From positions 4,880,738-4,944,737 of the forward strand of contig NZ_KK073768.1 of NCBI RefSeq assembly GCF_000582685.1: a DNA stretch of 64,000 nucleotides. The letters are read 5' to 3'. The DNA comes from [Scytonema hofmanni] UTEX 2349 (GTDB lineage: Bacteria; Cyanobacteriota; Cyanobacteriia; Cyanobacteriales; Nostocaceae). The position numbers were made by a program, and so were the translations under genes. Positions 34,460-43,541 of the stretch are shown in pieces. Position 1 is the stretch's first letter. Each line of letters opens with the position of its first letter. Below the pieces are notes generated by a model, which was not told where the DNA came from, did no database searches, and saw only the letters and a list, made by a program, of their open reading frames with translations.

Positions 34460-35668
34460 ATGCGGCAAAGAGCACACGGGGGAAATTTAGCTTGGGCAGC
34501 AGCACTCGCTGGCTGTTCCCCTAGTGCTATTCTGGATTTTTCTGCGAGCATCAGCCCTTTGGGACCACCAAACAGCGCGATCGCTGCTATTACGTCTCAA
34601 TTGGGTAATCTTAAGCACTATCCAGATCCCGATTACAGTGAACTAAGACAGGCTCTGGGTCACTTCCATCAATTGCCGCCTGAATGGATTCTGCCGGGTA
34701 ACGGTTCGGCAGAATTACTTACGTTATCAGGTAAAGATTTTTCCAAGCTAGCCGCAACAACTTTAATTACTCCAGCTTTTGGCGATTACTACCGATCGCT
34801 TGCGGCATATGATGCCAAAGTGCTGGAGTGTCCGATTGATTTGAGGAGAGGGGGGGACAAGGGGACAAGGGGACAAGGGGGACAAGGGGACAAGGGGGCA
34901 AGGGGACAAGGGGAACAAGGGGGCAAGGGGACAAGGGGGCAAGGGGACAAGGGGAACAAGAAAGAATTTCTCCCCCTCTCCTTGTCTCCCCCTCTCCTTG
35001 TCTCCCCCTCTCCCCATCCCCCCCTCTCCCAAAGCGGGTTATTGCTGAATAATCCCCACAACCCAACGGGTAAGCTGTTTTCGGTAGAAGAAATTTTGCC
35101 TTACTTGGAACAGTTTGCTTTGGTGGTGGTGGATGAAGCGTTTATGGATTTTCTGCCTCCGCATGAGGAACAAAGTCTAATTCCGGTAATTCAGAAATAT
35201 CCGAATTTGGTGATTTTGCGATCGCTAACAAAATTTTACAGTCTGCCTGGACTGCGACTCGGATATGCGATCGCTCATCCCGATCGCTTGTCTAAATGGC
35301 AGCTGTGGCGCGATCCTTGGCCCGTTAACACTTTAGCAGCAGCAGCGGCGATCGCTGCACTCGGCGATAAAGAGTTTCAGTCTGCAACCTGGGAATGGCT
35401 ACCACCTGCACGAAACCAACTCTTTCAGGGTTTAGCTCAATTACCAGGGTTGCAACCAAAGGAGAGTGCTGCTAATTTTTTACTTGTTGAGTCACAACAA
35501 TCTGTCTGCCAATTGCAAGAACAATTACTTAAGGATTACCAAATTTACATTCGCGATTGTCTTAGTTTTAAAGAATTAGGCGATCGCTACTTCCGAGTTG
35601 CTGTACGCTCTAAATCAGATAACCAATGTTTACTAACAGCGCTGAAAGCATTAGTCAAACAATTTTAG
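34460..35668 (+). CDS. cobC: CobC-like threonine-phosphate decarboxylase (PLP aminotransferase fold I) with in-frame repeat insert
   Basis: 402 aa. Fold-type I hallmarks are NGSAELL, LLNNPHNPTGKLF, VVDEAFMDF and the PLP lysine K258 in SLTKFYSLPGLRLGYA. The family makes the aminopropanol-phosphate arm of cobalamin; histidinol-phosphate aminotransferase is the close alternative. Between the PxFxxY region and NNPHNPTG, where homologues have only a few residues, about 60 low-complexity residues (GDKGTRGQ-type repeats then LPLSLSPPLL) are encoded by GGGGACAA repeats. The frame is kept, but activity may be affected. Confidence 0.85.
   Translation: MRQRAHGGNLAWAAALAGCSPSAILDFSASISPLGPPNSAIAAITSQLGNLKHYPDPDYSELRQALGHFHQLPPEWILPGNGSAELLTLSGKDFSKLAATTLITPAFGDYYRSLAAYDAKVLECPIDLRRGGDKGTRGQGGQGDKGARGQGEQGGKGTRGQGDKGNKKEFLPLSLSPPLLVSPSPHPPLSQSGLLLNNPHNPTGKLFSVEEILPYLEQFALVVVDEAFMDFLPPHEEQSLIPVIQKYPNLVILRSLTKFYSLPGLRLGYAIAHPDRLSKWQLWRDPWPVNTLAAAAAIAALGDKEFQSATWEWLPPARNQLFQGLAQLPGLQPKESAANFLLVESQQSVCQLQEQLLKDYQIYIRDCLSFKELGDRYFRVAVRSKSDNQCLLTALKALVKQF
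34848..35031 (+). repeat. G-rich minisatellite with complementary C-rich half, inside cobC
   Basis: Many head-to-tail GGGGACAAG / GGGGGCAAG units on the plus strand (34848-34962) are followed by CTCCCCCTCTCCTTGTCTC units (34970-35031), giving a fold-back. The same style of purine/pyrimidine fold-back repeats lies in intergenic DNA at 24093-24271 and 39900-39990. Confidence 0.85.
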
Positions 35669-35716
35669 ATTTGAGATGAGTGGATTTAACCTACCCACTC
35701 ATAAAATGAGGCTTGA

Positions 35717-35743
35717 GGATTTTGGATTGGGTATCCAAAATCC
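35717..35743 (+). terminator. Hairpin after cobC
   Basis: Perfect 10-base arms (GGATTTTGGA and complement) with a 7-base loop, ~50 bases after the cobC stop. Confidence 0.45.
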
Positions 35744-35893
35744 TTGGCTCCAAAATCTAAAATTCAAGAGATAATTGGGCGAATATAATTCGCGGCTACA
35801 CAAACAAAGTTCACCTACGTGGACTAACCTGAAAATAGGGTTTCAAATTTCCTATCTCCAGAGTAATAAAAGAGCGCTATTGACTATTGACTA

Positions 35894-37390
35894 ATGACTA
35901 TTGACTACGATGTTGTAATTATTGGCGGTAGTCTCGCTGGACGCAATGCAGCCCTTGCTGCTACTAATCTACACGCCACTGTTGCCTTAGTGGAACCCAA
36001 GGTCAACTTGGGGTTTATTTATCACTACGCGCTTGGGGAAATAGGCAAACTTGCCCAGCGTGTTGATGCTGCGGCTAATTTTGGTATTCATTTCTATGGG
36101 GATACTGCACAGGATTACCTAAACGGGAGAATACCCACAACAGTCTTCTCAGAAAAGTGCCAAATATCTGTAGAATGGCAAGAGGCGATGCTTTATGCTC
36201 GCGGTGTTGTCTCAAATCTTCAAGAACAAAATTCACTCGCCATTTTAGCGGCAAAGGGTGTCGATGTCATCATTGGTAGCGGTGAATTTGTATTGTCACC
36301 TCATCTTGCTTTTGCCGTTAATAAGCGTCAGCTTCACGCACGTACCTATTTAATAGCTAGTGGTTCCCGTCCGGCAATTCCAGAAATTGAAGGGTTGCAA
36401 AGTACCGGCTTTTTTACTTTATCTAATATTTGGCAGGCTTTGGGTGAGTTTTCAACATTACCCAAAAATTGGGTGATAATTGGCGGTGTCCCCCAAAGCG
36501 TTGAAGTAGCACAAACTTTGACGCGATTGGGTTGCAGCGTGACGCTAGTTGTCAAGCATCCCTATATTTTGCCTAATCTTGACCCAGAGATAATCCAGTT
36601 GCTACAAGGGCAGTTAGAAGCCGATGGTGTGCGCTTGCTGACGCAAACAACTGTAACTCAGGTGAGACGAATTGATAACAAAAAGTGGGTTCAGGCTGGA
36701 GATAAGGCAATTGAAACTGATGAAATTTTGGTAGCGATCGCCCAACAGCCGAATATTGAATCTTTAAATTTGGCTGCGGTAGGTGTCAAATGGCATCAAC
36801 ATCGCTTGATAGTCAATGACAAATTGCAAACAACTAATCGCCATATTTATGCTTGTGGTGATGTTATTGGTGGTTATGAATTTGTTAATATTGCTAATTA
36901 TGAAGCCAAAATTGCCTTAAAGAATGCTTTGTTTTTTCCAGTTAGTAAAGTTAATTATCAATGCGTTCCTTGGGGACTGTTTTCTTATCCAATGCTGGCA
37001 CAAGTCGGCTTAACAGAAAAACAAGCCAAATGTCGATATATTCAAGATGAAGTTTTAGTTTTGCGACAATATTTTAAAATATTGACAGCAGCCCAAATTA
37101 GCGAAGAAACTACAGGTATATGCAAATTAATTGTCCATCGTAATGGAGAAATTTTAGGCGCTTCTTTACTGGGGGCAGAAGCGGGAGAATTAATAAATAT
37201 CATTGCTTTGGCTATATCTCAAAAAATTAAAATTAATCAATTAGCGAATTTATCTTTTGTTTATCCGGGTTTCTCAGAAATTATTGAACAAACTGCACAA
37301 GAATGGGAACGGCAAAAGTTAAATAGCAATATTGGTTTGCAAGATTTTCTGGAAGGCTTCTTCCATTTTCGCCGCAATTGGAATGTTTAA
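35894..37390 (+). CDS. FAD/NAD(P)-dependent oxidoreductase, dihydrolipoamide-dehydrogenase-like, lacking the redox cysteine pair
   Basis: 498 aa. FAD-binding VVIIGGSLAGRNAA at the N-terminus, NAD(P)-binding WVIIGGVPQSVEVAQTL (~195), second FAD motif IYACGDVIGGYEFVNIANYEA (~315) and a C-terminal dimerisation domain. The CxxxxC disulfide expected near residue 45 is absent (the region reads VEPKVNLGFIYHYALGE), so it is not a true lipoamide dehydrogenase or mercuric reductase. The electron acceptor is unknown. Confidence 0.88.
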   Translation: MTIDYDVVIIGGSLAGRNAALAATNLHATVALVEPKVNLGFIYHYALGEIGKLAQRVDAAANFGIHFYGDTAQDYLNGRIPTTVFSEKCQISVEWQEAMLYARGVVSNLQEQNSLAILAAKGVDVIIGSGEFVLSPHLAFAVNKRQLHARTYLIASGSRPAIPEIEGLQSTGFFTLSNIWQALGEFSTLPKNWVIIGGVPQSVEVAQTLTRLGCSVTLVVKHPYILPNLDPEIIQLLQGQLEADGVRLLTQTTVTQVRRIDNKKWVQAGDKAIETDEILVAIAQQPNIESLNLAAVGVKWHQHRLIVNDKLQTTNRHIYACGDVIGGYEFVNIANYEAKIALKNALFFPVSKVNYQCVPWGLFSYPMLAQVGLTEKQAKCRYIQDEVLVLRQYFKILTAAQISEETTGICKLIVHRNGEILGASLLGAEAGELINIIALAISQKIKINQLANLSFVYPGFSEIIEQTAQEWERQKLNSNIGLQDFLEGFFHFRRNWNV

Positions 37391-37416
37391 ATGATTTTTA
37401 TCTCATTGTAAAGTAA

Positions 37417-37445
37417 AGACGTTCCGGCGGAACGTCTCTACGAGG
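37417..37445. repeat. Palindromic repeat, TTCCGGCGGAA core
   Basis: AGACGTTCCGGCGGAACGTC followed by TCTACGAGGGT, the same as the copy at 11853-11883. Confidence 0.8.
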
Positions 37446-37518
37446 GTTGCGATATTTTTTTAATGTTAATTAGACATAATATAATTACTAATTAGCACAT
37501 AAATAGAAGAATTTCATT

Positions 37519-37917
37519 ATGCTAGCTCAACATCAAAAAAGAATGAAAGGTAAAAAAATACCTTTATACTTATCCGTTTTAGGTTTGTCTGTCTCAGCTG
37601 TTAGCGGTGGTATTAGCTTTTTTACTAACCTAACTGCTGTTCAAGCAAGGGAGGTAGTCACAAAACCAACCATTGCCACAGTTAAAAGTATGACCAATGG
37701 CGACATTATGTGCTATGTCAATTTAGTAGATAACAAAGGAAAAGTCTACCAAAATATCGGTGCGTCTTTTGAAATTTGTGCCAGAGAAAAAACTTTTTTA
37801 AACAAGAAAGTGCGCTTATTTTATAAAAAAGTCTCAGTTAACGATTGTCAAAGCGCTGAACCCTGCGGTAAAAGCCGACTAGAAACCCTAATCACGAAGA
37901 TGGAATTAATTCGATAA
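37519..37917 (+). CDS. Small secreted protein, function unknown
   Basis: 132 aa. A basic N-terminus and a hydrophobic stretch (~14-37) ending near TAVQAREVV form a likely Sec signal peptide. The mature ~90 residues contain four Cys (MCYVN, FEICA, NDCQS, EPCGK), probably two disulfides, in a beta-rich OB-like pattern. I do not recognise a family. Confidence 0.75.
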   Translation: MLAQHQKRMKGKKIPLYLSVLGLSVSAVSGGISFFTNLTAVQAREVVTKPTIATVKSMTNGDIMCYVNLVDNKGKVYQNIGASFEICAREKTFLNKKVRLFYKKVSVNDCQSAEPCGKSRLETLITKMELIR

Positions 37918-37964
37918 AAGTCTCTGATTTAAAGCTATAGCAATCCTAGATCAAAGAGTGAAAA

Positions 37965-38009
37965 TTAGCGGTGTTCAGATTCCCGACTTCTTAAAGAAGT
38001 GGGGAATCT
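37965..38009. repeat. Dispersed palindromic element copy 2
   Basis: Arms AGATTCCCGACTTCTT and AAGAAGTGGGGAATCT with the adjoining GCGGTGTTC. It is the inverted relative of 6838-6879 and lies just beyond the DUF3685 gene end. Confidence 0.8.
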
Positions 38010-38030
38010 AACTTTTCAGGATTATTATAA

Positions 38031-39791
38031 TCATCTAGATCGATCATCGTTTCTTTTCAAGTTTCTTTCCGGCAATTTTGCACTACCAATACCTTGGAGA
38101 ATACCACGACCAATTAACCCCAAACCTCTACCAATTACTTGAGTGAGAACAAAAACAATACCACCACCAAATAAAGATAATAGTGATTTTAGCCGAGGAG
38201 CGATCGCATCCCGAAATTCTAATGCTAATGTCACTAATAGCGGAATTCCAGAAAGTTGGGCTAACTCTTGACTGCGGGGAGCATAAATTGATATTTTCGC
38301 AATACCGCGAGGGGTAAATACAAATAGTTCATAACGACTTTCAAAAATCGCCTGAGCTTCACTGACATAATTTCGCAAGCGGTATTTCCATGATAAATCA
38401 TTGCGGAAACGTTCGATTTCTCGTGTGGAAATAAATTGGCGATCGTAAAAACTTTGTTTAATGGCTTCTACATCTGCTAATGTGTTAAGCAGTGGCTGCA
38501 CTACACCATTTGCCACTTGAATTAATAAATTTTCTAAAATTATTAAAGATTGCTCCATAGCCTCTAAGCTACCCGCTGCGTAAATGGCATTATCAATAGA
38601 TAAATCTGTTTGAAATAGTAGATAAGAAAATAACTCTACTACCAGAGGAATCTTTAGAATAATTTCTGTTTCTACAACTTTCGCAGCTTGCAGCAAGAAA
38701 GTAACAATTTCTAAATTTTGATTACCTACTTGTACTTTGGTAAATTTACCAAAAAAGTCTGTTGTTGATGCTTGCCATAAATCACATAATATGATATGTT
38801 TTAACTCCTTTAATTGATGAACTTCTATTTGAGAAGCACGCAGTTCATCCAAAGAATTAGCAAGTTTTTGCAGAATGAGATAAAGTAAATCCCGTTTTTT
38901 ATCTGGACGCAAAATGTCAACTTCTAAAGGTTGATCGCTCAAATTTTGTAAAGGTAATTGAAGTTTTGCAACACAAGATGAAAATAATGTTGCTTGCAGC
39001 GCTCTTGGGCTAAGTAAAGAAGGATAATTTTGCTTTATTGGCGAGTCTATGACAATAGCACTATTAAGTGAAGGATTTGTTAGTGGTTGGGCGATCGCTG
39101 TCATTTTGTCATTTTGCCTTTCTTGGGGTGTGGCTAACAGCCGATTGACTAGCCAACCAGCTGCTAATAATTCGCGTCGCTGTCCAGCTAAAATAGCTCG
39201 TTCTAGTAGCGGCAAACCGGGGACTTGCAGTTTTGCGGTCACTTCCGCCAAAGTAGCGTTAATAGAATTAATTCCTAATAAATGCCAATTATTTCGCAGC
39301 CTAGCGAAAGGAAGACGGGAAGATTGAGGTAGAGACGTTCCGTCGGAACGTCTGTACGAAGGTGAGGAGTTTGGAGTTATTTTTCCCCCCCCCTGCCAAT
39401 AATTACCACCAGATGCTATGAGTTGCATTGCCTCAACTAACTCAGAAACAAGTGTACCTTTGGGACAGTAGCCATCTACACCAGCATCTCTTGCCGCCAT
39501 CAGCAGCCCTGGTTCAGAAACAGAACTGAGCAGTAAAATCGGTAAATTGGGGTACTCAGCTTTAAGTTGGCGACAAAGTTGTAAATAACGACTATTACCT
39601 AATTCCAAAATTACCAAATTCACTGCTTTGGGGTCTTTTTTGGCAAATTCTGCTAATATATGCAAGGCAACGGTATCTGTTTCAGCTTCCGATGTAACTT
39701 CCAAATTAGGGACTTGTTCCAAAACTACTCGCAACCCTAGCCGAAAAATTGGGTCTTGGTCGATTAATAATACTTTTAGAGGATCGCTCAT
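38031..39791 (-). CDS. Pseudo-receiver protein with DUF3685 (Ycf55-like) domain
   Basis: 586 aa. Residues 1-135 are a receiver-like domain (VLLIDQDPIFRLGL, LLLSSVSE, YCPKGT), but the phospho-acceptor position reads ILELGNS, Glu instead of Asp. The rest is a DUF3685 domain as found in cyanobacteria and plastid Ycf55, with a Gly-rich hydrophobic C-terminal segment (FGGGIVFVLTQVIGRGLGLIG). At ~146-160 the sequence YRRSDGTSLPQ is encoded by a dispersed palindromic repeat (39329-39357), an in-frame insertion. The function of the family is unknown. Confidence 0.85.
   Translation of the reverse strand: MSDPLKVLLIDQDPIFRLGLRVVLEQVPNLEVTSEAETDTVALHILAEFAKKDPKAVNLVILELGNSRYLQLCRQLKAEYPNLPILLLSSVSEPGLLMAARDAGVDGYCPKGTLVSELVEAMQLIASGGNYWQGGGKITPNSSPSYRRSDGTSLPQSSRLPFARLRNNWHLLGINSINATLAEVTAKLQVPGLPLLERAILAGQRRELLAAGWLVNRLLATPQERQNDKMTAIAQPLTNPSLNSAIVIDSPIKQNYPSLLSPRALQATLFSSCVAKLQLPLQNLSDQPLEVDILRPDKKRDLLYLILQKLANSLDELRASQIEVHQLKELKHIILCDLWQASTTDFFGKFTKVQVGNQNLEIVTFLLQAAKVVETEIILKIPLVVELFSYLLFQTDLSIDNAIYAAGSLEAMEQSLIILENLLIQVANGVVQPLLNTLADVEAIKQSFYDRQFISTREIERFRNDLSWKYRLRNYVSEAQAIFESRYELFVFTPRGIAKISIYAPRSQELAQLSGIPLLVTLALEFRDAIAPRLKSLLSLFGGGIVFVLTQVIGRGLGLIGRGILQGIGSAKLPERNLKRNDDRSR
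39329..39357. repeat. Palindromic GTAGAGACG repeat inside a coding region
   Basis: GTAGAGACGTTCCGTCGGAA and continuation form the hairpin seen intergenically elsewhere; here it lies in frame within the DUF3685 gene, in the linker after the receiver domain. Confidence 0.85.
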
Positions 39792-40003
39792 ACTCCACTC
39801 AAAAACATAGATGCTATTTTTTGCGCTTTTAGAAAACAGCTGTGATACTTAGCTTAATCCCCTCATTGTGACTTGTTTGGGCAGGACAGAGAAAAAGGAC
39901 ATGGGAAATTTTATGAGGGGAAAAGGTTAAAGGGTAAAGGAAGAAAAGTTTTTCCCTTTTCCCCTTTCCCCCTTTCCCCTTCCTGCTGCCCAATGCCCAA
40001 CAA

Positions 40004-40453
40004 TTAACTCTCGTCTTTGTTCTGCCGATAGCCATAGAAGTTAATACTATATTCAGTAATTTTCACTCCGGTTTGTTCTTCAACTTGGCGGATAAAATCT
40101 TCTGGTAGTTCGATATGAACATCGAGAATTTGATTTGTATCTATGCAGTTAACATGACTGTGAGAATCGCTGATATTACCGTATAAACGTCCGTCGCAGC
40201 GTTCGATACACTCAATGATATTTTGACTAGATAACGCTTCTAAGTTTTGATATACGGAGGTGTGTCCGATTTCTTTGCCTTCTTGATTTAGGCGATCGTA
40301 AATCTCTCTGGCAGAAAGATGCTCTTGTGCTTGCCACAGTAGTTCTAAAATAAAGCGACGCTGCCGGCTAACGCGCATACCCAGTGTTTGGCATCTGTCA
40401 ATGGCATCTTCTAGAGAACGAATTGGTGTTGTAGAGATTACTTGTTTTTGCAT
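40004..40453 (-). CDS. perR: Fur-family regulator, PerR/FurC type
   Basis: 149 aa. Winged-helix DNA-binding region (MRVSRQRRFILELLWQAQEHLSAREIYDRL), recognition region GHTSVYQNLEAL, then the metal-sensing His/Asp cluster DSHSHVNC. It lacks the paired CxxC structural zinc sites of Zur and FurA, and the overall sequence fits the peroxide-sensing PerR (FurC) branch of cyanobacteria as I remember it. It is alone on the minus strand; targets were not identified here. Confidence 0.82.
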   Translation of the reverse strand: MQKQVISTTPIRSLEDAIDRCQTLGMRVSRQRRFILELLWQAQEHLSAREIYDRLNQEGKEIGHTSVYQNLEALSSQNIIECIERCDGRLYGNISDSHSHVNCIDTNQILDVHIELPEDFIRQVEEQTGVKITEYSINFYGYRQNKDES

Positions 40454-40746
40454 ATTTATTTATGTTTCTTAACTATTGGGGTTATTTCTATGTTTGAACG
40501 TGTAATTGTTATTTTATTTATGCAATGTTTTTCTAATTTGCACTGAAATCCCTATATCTGTGTTTTTGCTTTTGATTGCTAGGCAAGTGCAAAGAAAGAG
40601 CGATTAGTTTTTGTGCTTCTTGAGAGTTGCTTTTTCACACCCTAATCTAAAACAAACTCATTACAACTTTAGCTTAAAATCACGGCTTACGTCTACTTGA
40701 GGCAGGGGCTTAAGTTATGTTACGGCTATATAAATGAACTGCTGTG

Positions 40747-41238
40747 CTACTTGTGTAAGGAATTTTCCTCAAGTAGGCAAGTAATCATAGCAGTTCTGGA
40801 AGTGACACCGAGTTTGACAAAAATACGCCGCAGGTGAGTAGCGACAGTCCAAGGGCTAATTTGGAGACGAATGGCAATACATTTGTTAGAAAGACCCTGT
40901 GCGACTAATTTAGCGATCGCAATTTCACGGGGGCTAAGATTAATTTTTTCTTCAAAACGGTCTGCATCTCCATCAAATGAAGGGTTTTCCTGGGATGCAA
41001 ACTGTAGGTGGGAAATTGATTTTTCCTTGCTACAGCGCACTAGGTAGTAATGTACACCATCTACATCAGATTCAAAAATTACTTCATTAAGCATCATGTT
41101 GGTGGTTTGAGGCAGCTTGCGAGGAGGGGAAATAGTAACTTGTCTGACTAAAACCTTTAGCAGCGCTTCTTGTTCTAACGCAAGCAGATTTTGATTCTCG
41201 GATGCAGCTACCAGTTTCTTCCTGTTGGATATCGTCAT
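40747..41238 (-). CDS. LuxR-type HTH transcriptional regulator
   Basis: 163 aa. C-terminal LuxR/GerE helix-turn-helix (LSPREIAIAKLVAQGLSNKCIAIRLQ...VATHLRRIFVKLGV). The N-terminal ~95 residues have no receiver or autoinducer domain and are unrecognised. It is encoded divergently from the E/F-rich cluster starting at 41703, with a 464-base shared upstream region, so it may regulate that cluster; this is inference. Confidence 0.88.
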   Translation of the reverse strand: MTISNRKKLVAASENQNLLALEQEALLKVLVRQVTISPPRKLPQTTNMMLNEVIFESDVDGVHYYLVRCSKEKSISHLQFASQENPSFDGDADRFEEKINLSPREIAIAKLVAQGLSNKCIAIRLQISPWTVATHLRRIFVKLGVTSRTAMITCLLEENSLHK

Positions 41239-41702
41239 GGTTCTTATTCATCCTGTAAGTTTTACTGGATAGATAAATTCAAATACTTAGGCAATAATTC
41301 CGCAACTAACACACAAAACTTTTTTTAAAGTGATAACCTATTACACTATTTCAAATGGCAAATGTAATCACCCTAGTGTGTACTTACAGTTTGCCATTAA
41401 CAAACGTATAATTGAATCTTTTTGATACAACTCATAACAGTCACAACCTCGAAAAATCACGGTTAATCAAAGTTAAATATATTATTTTGACTACTTAATA
41501 TGTGTTTTATCCTAGCTAAATTTCAGCAGATTTTTTCAAATTATAGTAGCAATTAAGACTCTATATCTTTGATGGTAGCTCGAATGTGTGACACTCAACC
41601 GAGCTAGCCAAAATGTGTTTCCCTAGAAAAAGCGACTTGTGGCAACCTTGCAGGAACAGTTATACCTAAATACGTAAGCATTCTCATCCACGGAGTCACA
41701 AG
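41239..41702. other. Divergent intergenic region between LuxR regulator and E/F-rich cluster
   Basis: AT-rich, no gene and no repeat element recognised. It must carry the promoters for both directions; no operator was identified by eye. Confidence 0.5.
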
Positions 41703-42566
41703 ATGTTGGACGGAGAAACGATGCAGCATGAATTTGAAGATGAATTTGAAGACGAATTTGAGAGTGGATACTCTAACGAATTCGAGGATGAATATGAAAA
41801 TGAAGAATTTCTCGGCTCAATTGCCAAAGGCGTAGGCAATATGCTTGTAGGCGATGGAGAAAGCGAGTATGAAAACGAGTATGAAAGCGAAGCTTTCTTA
41901 GGAAAACTCCGCCGACTAATTCCCAAAATAACTCCCATACTCAAAAAGATAGCCCCCTATGCTGCGGGTGCTGTAGGTACAGCGATTGGTGGTCCGGCTG
42001 CGGGTGCAGCCTTAGGTGCGATTACCAGTAAATTGGCTCGCGAAAGCGAATTTGAGTCTGAATTAACCAGTGAATTTGACAATGAGTACGAATGGACAGG
42101 GGAAATGACCAGTGAGTACGAATACGAATCCGTACCACAATATGAAGCTTTGACAGAAGCTTTAGCCACCGCTGCCAGCAAAGTTGAAAGCGAAGCCGAA
42201 GCCGAAGGCTACGCTGGGGCTTTCACAGCCAGAATTATCCCCATCCAATCGCCAGCCATGCGTCAAATAACTCCAAGTTTGATTCGAGGTTCGGTCTACT
42301 TAACCCGCACCCTACGGAAATCTCCCACAACTCGTCCATTAGTCAAAGTAATTCCCTCGATTGTTGACAGAACTAGTAAGACGTTAGCTAAACAAGCAGC
42401 AAAAGGTCAGCCGATTACGTCCCGGATGGCTGCTCGTGTGATGGCTGGTCATACCCAAAAGGTACTTAGCAGCCCTGTCACTGTAGCCAAGACGCTGATG
42501 GGTTCGCCTAAATCAGCAGGGCGGAAAATGAAAAAGCCTGTACCAGCTAAACGAGCAATGGGTTAG
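41703..42566 (+). CDS. E/F/Y-rich modular protein with FLG motifs and glycine-zipper segment (paralog 1)
   Basis: 287 aa. The N-terminal 36 residues alternate Glu/Asp with Phe/Tyr (HEFEDEFEDEFES, NEFEDEYENE) and lead into EEFLGSIAKGVGNML. A second acidic stretch leads into EAFLGKLRRLIPKITPILKK and then a Gly/Ala-zipper helix (AAGAVGTAIGGPAAGAALGA). A third acidic stretch follows, then SEAEAEGYAGAF and a basic C-terminal half (TRPLVKVIPS...KTLAKQAAKGQPIT). No signal peptide. It shares its order and C-terminus with the next gene. I know of no assigned function; the hydrophobic/zipper pieces suggest membrane activity. Confidence 0.8.
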   Translation: MLDGETMQHEFEDEFEDEFESGYSNEFEDEYENEEFLGSIAKGVGNMLVGDGESEYENEYESEAFLGKLRRLIPKITPILKKIAPYAAGAVGTAIGGPAAGAALGAITSKLARESEFESELTSEFDNEYEWTGEMTSEYEYESVPQYEALTEALATAASKVESEAEAEGYAGAFTARIIPIQSPAMRQITPSLIRGSVYLTRTLRKSPTTRPLVKVIPSIVDRTSKTLAKQAAKGQPITSRMAARVMAGHTQKVLSSPVTVAKTLMGSPKSAGRKMKKPVPAKRAMG

Positions 42567-42703
42567 GCGAATTGAAGTAACGTTTTTAAACGTAGAGGAG
42601 CGCGGAGTAATCGCAGGGGTACGCAGAGTTTTTTTGAGTCAGGAATGAGCGCAAAAACTCTCTCGCTCCTCTTGTTCTTTTTAAATACAGGAGAACCTAA
42701 ACT

Positions 42704-43444
42704 ATGTTTGAGTATGAACTGGAAAGTGGTTTAGACCGGGAATTCGAGTTGGAATTTGAGAGTGAATACGAAAGTGAGGAATTTTTAGGGAGTATATTGA
42801 GCAAAGTTGCACCAATGGCAATTAATGCTGTTGGTAGTCTCCTGGGTGGAGGAGACAATGAATTTGAATTTGAGGATGAGCAGGAACCATTTTTGGGGTC
42901 AATTGGAAACGTAATTGGCGGTTTGTTAGGTGAGGGTGAATATGAGTTTGAGAGTGAGTTTGAATCATCTCAAGCAAATGAGTATGAAGCGTTGATGGAG
43001 CATTTAGGATATATGGCAGCTAACAGTGAAAGCGAAGCTGAAGCTGAAGCTTTTCTGGGTGCATTAATTCCCTTGGCTGCTAAAGCTTTACCGGGAATTG
43101 TGAAAGCTGCTTCTACAATTATCCCAAAGGTTGCGCCAAAACTAATTCAAGGTGCATCAAGAATCGGAAAAGCAATGTTCCGCAATAGCAGAACCCGTCC
43201 GCTACTGAAGACTATGCCAAAGATAATGCAAAGCACCGTCAGCAATTTGGCTCGGCAAGCGGCACAGGGCAAACCAATTACACAAAAGTCTGCGGTGCAA
43301 ACCCTGGCACGTCAAACTGCTCAGGTTTTAGGGAAACCGAAAGTAGCAGCTAATTTGATGAAGCGATCGCGCGTTATCCATAGCAAAAGATGTCCCCATT
43401 GTCGTCACATCTCTAAACAGTCTGGGCAAGCAGTTTATCGCTAA
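42704..43444 (+). CDS. E/F/Y-rich modular protein with FLG motifs (paralog 2)
   Basis: 246 aa. Same plan as the gene before it: acidic aromatic start (FEYELESGLDREFELEFESE), EEFLGSILSKVAPMA, acidic stretch, EPFLGSIGNVIGGLLG, acidic stretch, then ESEAEAEAFLGALIPLAAKA. A basic C-terminal half ends in CPHCRH, a possible small metal site absent from paralog 1. The C-terminal block SNLARQAAQGKPIT matches KTLAKQAAKGQPIT in paralog 1. The ribosome site CAGGAGAACC precedes the ATG. Confidence 0.8.
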   Translation: MFEYELESGLDREFELEFESEYESEEFLGSILSKVAPMAINAVGSLLGGGDNEFEFEDEQEPFLGSIGNVIGGLLGEGEYEFESEFESSQANEYEALMEHLGYMAANSESEAEAEAFLGALIPLAAKALPGIVKAASTIIPKVAPKLIQGASRIGKAMFRNSRTRPLLKTMPKIMQSTVSNLARQAAQGKPITQKSAVQTLARQTAQVLGKPKVAANLMKRSRVIHSKRCPHCRHISKQSGQAVYR

Positions 43445-43541
43445 TACCCTGGGATGCTTTGAATTAGTCAATAGTCAAACGCTCGTGCCGCTTCCCTCTC
43501 AGCCCTTAAGGGACTGAGTTTCCCGCATCCCGTGAGGTCTT

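Noticed and set aside
34763..35066. Three overlapping minus-strand frames of ~90-99 aa in cobC
   Set aside because: They are artefacts of the GGGGACAAG minisatellite, which is open in several frames.
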